Shown: one piece after another, positions 62,901 through 64,000 of the stretch
Layout of the letters: each line of letters opens with the position of its first letter
Position numbering within the stretch: the first letter of the stretch is position 1
DNA from: Albula goreensis
Taxonomy: Eukaryota; Chordata; Actinopteri; Albuliformes; Albulidae
Direction of reading: 5' to 3'
DNA: 64,000 nt
NCBI GenBank assembly: GCA_022829145.1
Contig: CM040741.1
Coordinates: 50,500,180-50,564,179, forward strand
Position numbers and translations under genes: made by a program
Notes under the pieces: generated by a model
The model's input: the letters and a program-made list of their open reading frames with translations, nothing else
Told to the model about the DNA's origin: nothing
Databases searched by the model: none

Positions 62901-64000
62901 TTTTTTTTACCTCCAACTGTTGATTATCCTTATTGACTATGAACAAGAAAAAAAAAAGATTTCCGTTGTTTACCTGACAAGACCAGCTGTTGGCTTAAGT
63001 GTGGTAGTTAAAAAGCCAATGTGCAATACTTTAAAATCATGCAATTAGCAATCCTGAGTTTAAGGATCACTGTAGCCAGCTTGTTGCGTTATTCTTACCC
63101 TGTTCGTCTTTCCATTGTTTAATCTTCTTACACAGCGGACCATCAATCAAAAACAGAAATGCATACCATCTCTAGCTACATGCATGTTCTTAAGTCATCA
63201 TTGTCTCTCACCTTGGGAGTGACAACAGACTGGCTTGGTTATATTTATTCATTTCTTCCCTGATCATATCCCGTCTCTTTTTTGTGTTATGCCTTATTGT
63301 ATTGTTTAGTGTTTATCAATGCAATTGAAACTATATCCAGTTTAGACAGTATTGTTGTCATTGTATTATGTTATAACTGTTAGCAAATCTTCAATTTATT
63401 TTAATTCAGATCTGAGTGGTATTTTGGCTAAGGTTTGTTGATTCCTATCACACATTTTGTGATTTCATTTGTAATTAATATATTTAATAATCATTATTAC
63501 ATTAAATAAAGTCAAATATGTCTTACATGTTGGGTAACCAAGGTGTTTTAGAACTCAATGTTACTTGTGTTTAGTATTCTCATTGCTGGATGTCAATCAA
63601 AAGTATTAATTTCTATAAACAGCTCTAGTTAACAAATTGTTATTTATATGAAATCTTCACATCCCTGAAAGAGCGGTACTTTTGATTACATCTTAGCTAT
63701 TACCTAATGCAAAACAAAGTCTCCTTTCTGACCTATGTCATTATTGTCATTCCCATTATCATCAGCTGCAGCAACACCTTCATTATAGCTGTTGTTATAT
63801 TTTGGTGATTACTCTTTCATGAGCTAATCACTTGATGATACCCTTTAATCCAGCTCAGCATTATTATTATTAATTGTTCAATGAGAGTCTGTAGATCCAT
63901 TGTTTCCATATTATGCAGTTTGTGTTGAGCCAGACACTATGGGTGTTGACACCATGACACAAATGAACTCAATAAAACCACTTGATCATTCTTGGAGAAC
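62901..64000. other. Non-coding, no recognised gene
   Basis: AT-rich unique sequence with short TTA runs (about 63860-63873). Nothing else is supported up to the window edge. Confidence 0.65.

Overview
The window looks like non-coding DNA from a ray-finned (probably teleost) fish. The evidence is AT-rich composition, long (TG)n and (AAT)n microsatellites, and fish-type repeat signatures. Those signatures are two copies of a retroposon 3' tail containing a 'tctggataag...tgctaaat' motif, a non-LTR 3' region with a 'cagattcagattcag' terminal repeat, and several tRNA-like SINE fragments. Nothing has the gene density, ribosome-binding sites or long ORFs of a bacterium, plasmid or virus. The longest open frame is 180 codons, which is about what chance allows in 64 kb read in six frames. 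I recognise no complete protein-coding gene. The species and the neighbouring genes cannot be told from this sequence alone.

Layout: 1-10 kb holds a retroposon tail (2.5 kb), a possible short membrane-anchor exon (about 3.0 kb), a palindromic DNA-transposon-like remnant (about 4.2 kb), a SINE (about 4.9 kb) and a non-LTR retrotransposon 3' part (5.4-6.1 kb). 10-22 kb is mostly unique AT-rich sequence with a long (TG)n tract (18.9 kb), a possible 44-bp exon with good splice sites (20.1 kb) and several stretches that look like conserved regulatory DNA. A well-delimited solo LTR with 5-bp target duplications lies at 22.5-22.9 kb. 23-32 kb is mostly unique. 32.7-39 kb is repeat-rich: a duplicated ~380-bp unit, degenerate tandem repeats, a retroposon tail and DNA-transposon-like ends. 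39-55 kb is unique sequence with a palindromic AAT/ATT microsatellite, two tRNA-like SINE pieces and a perfect 19-bp hairpin. 55.5-57 kb holds compound (TG)n tracts and a decayed LINE endonuclease fragment. 57-64 kb is again mostly unique, with a CpG-containing block near 62.7 kb.

The most economical reading is a gene desert or a very large intron. Repeat-poor stretches rich in homeodomain-type TAAT cores could be enhancers, but conservation cannot be seen in one sequence, so every regulatory call here is a hypothesis. I did not find a new multi-gene system. The items most worth checking are the two small exon candidates, the exact hairpins, the solo LTR and the list of candidate enhancers.
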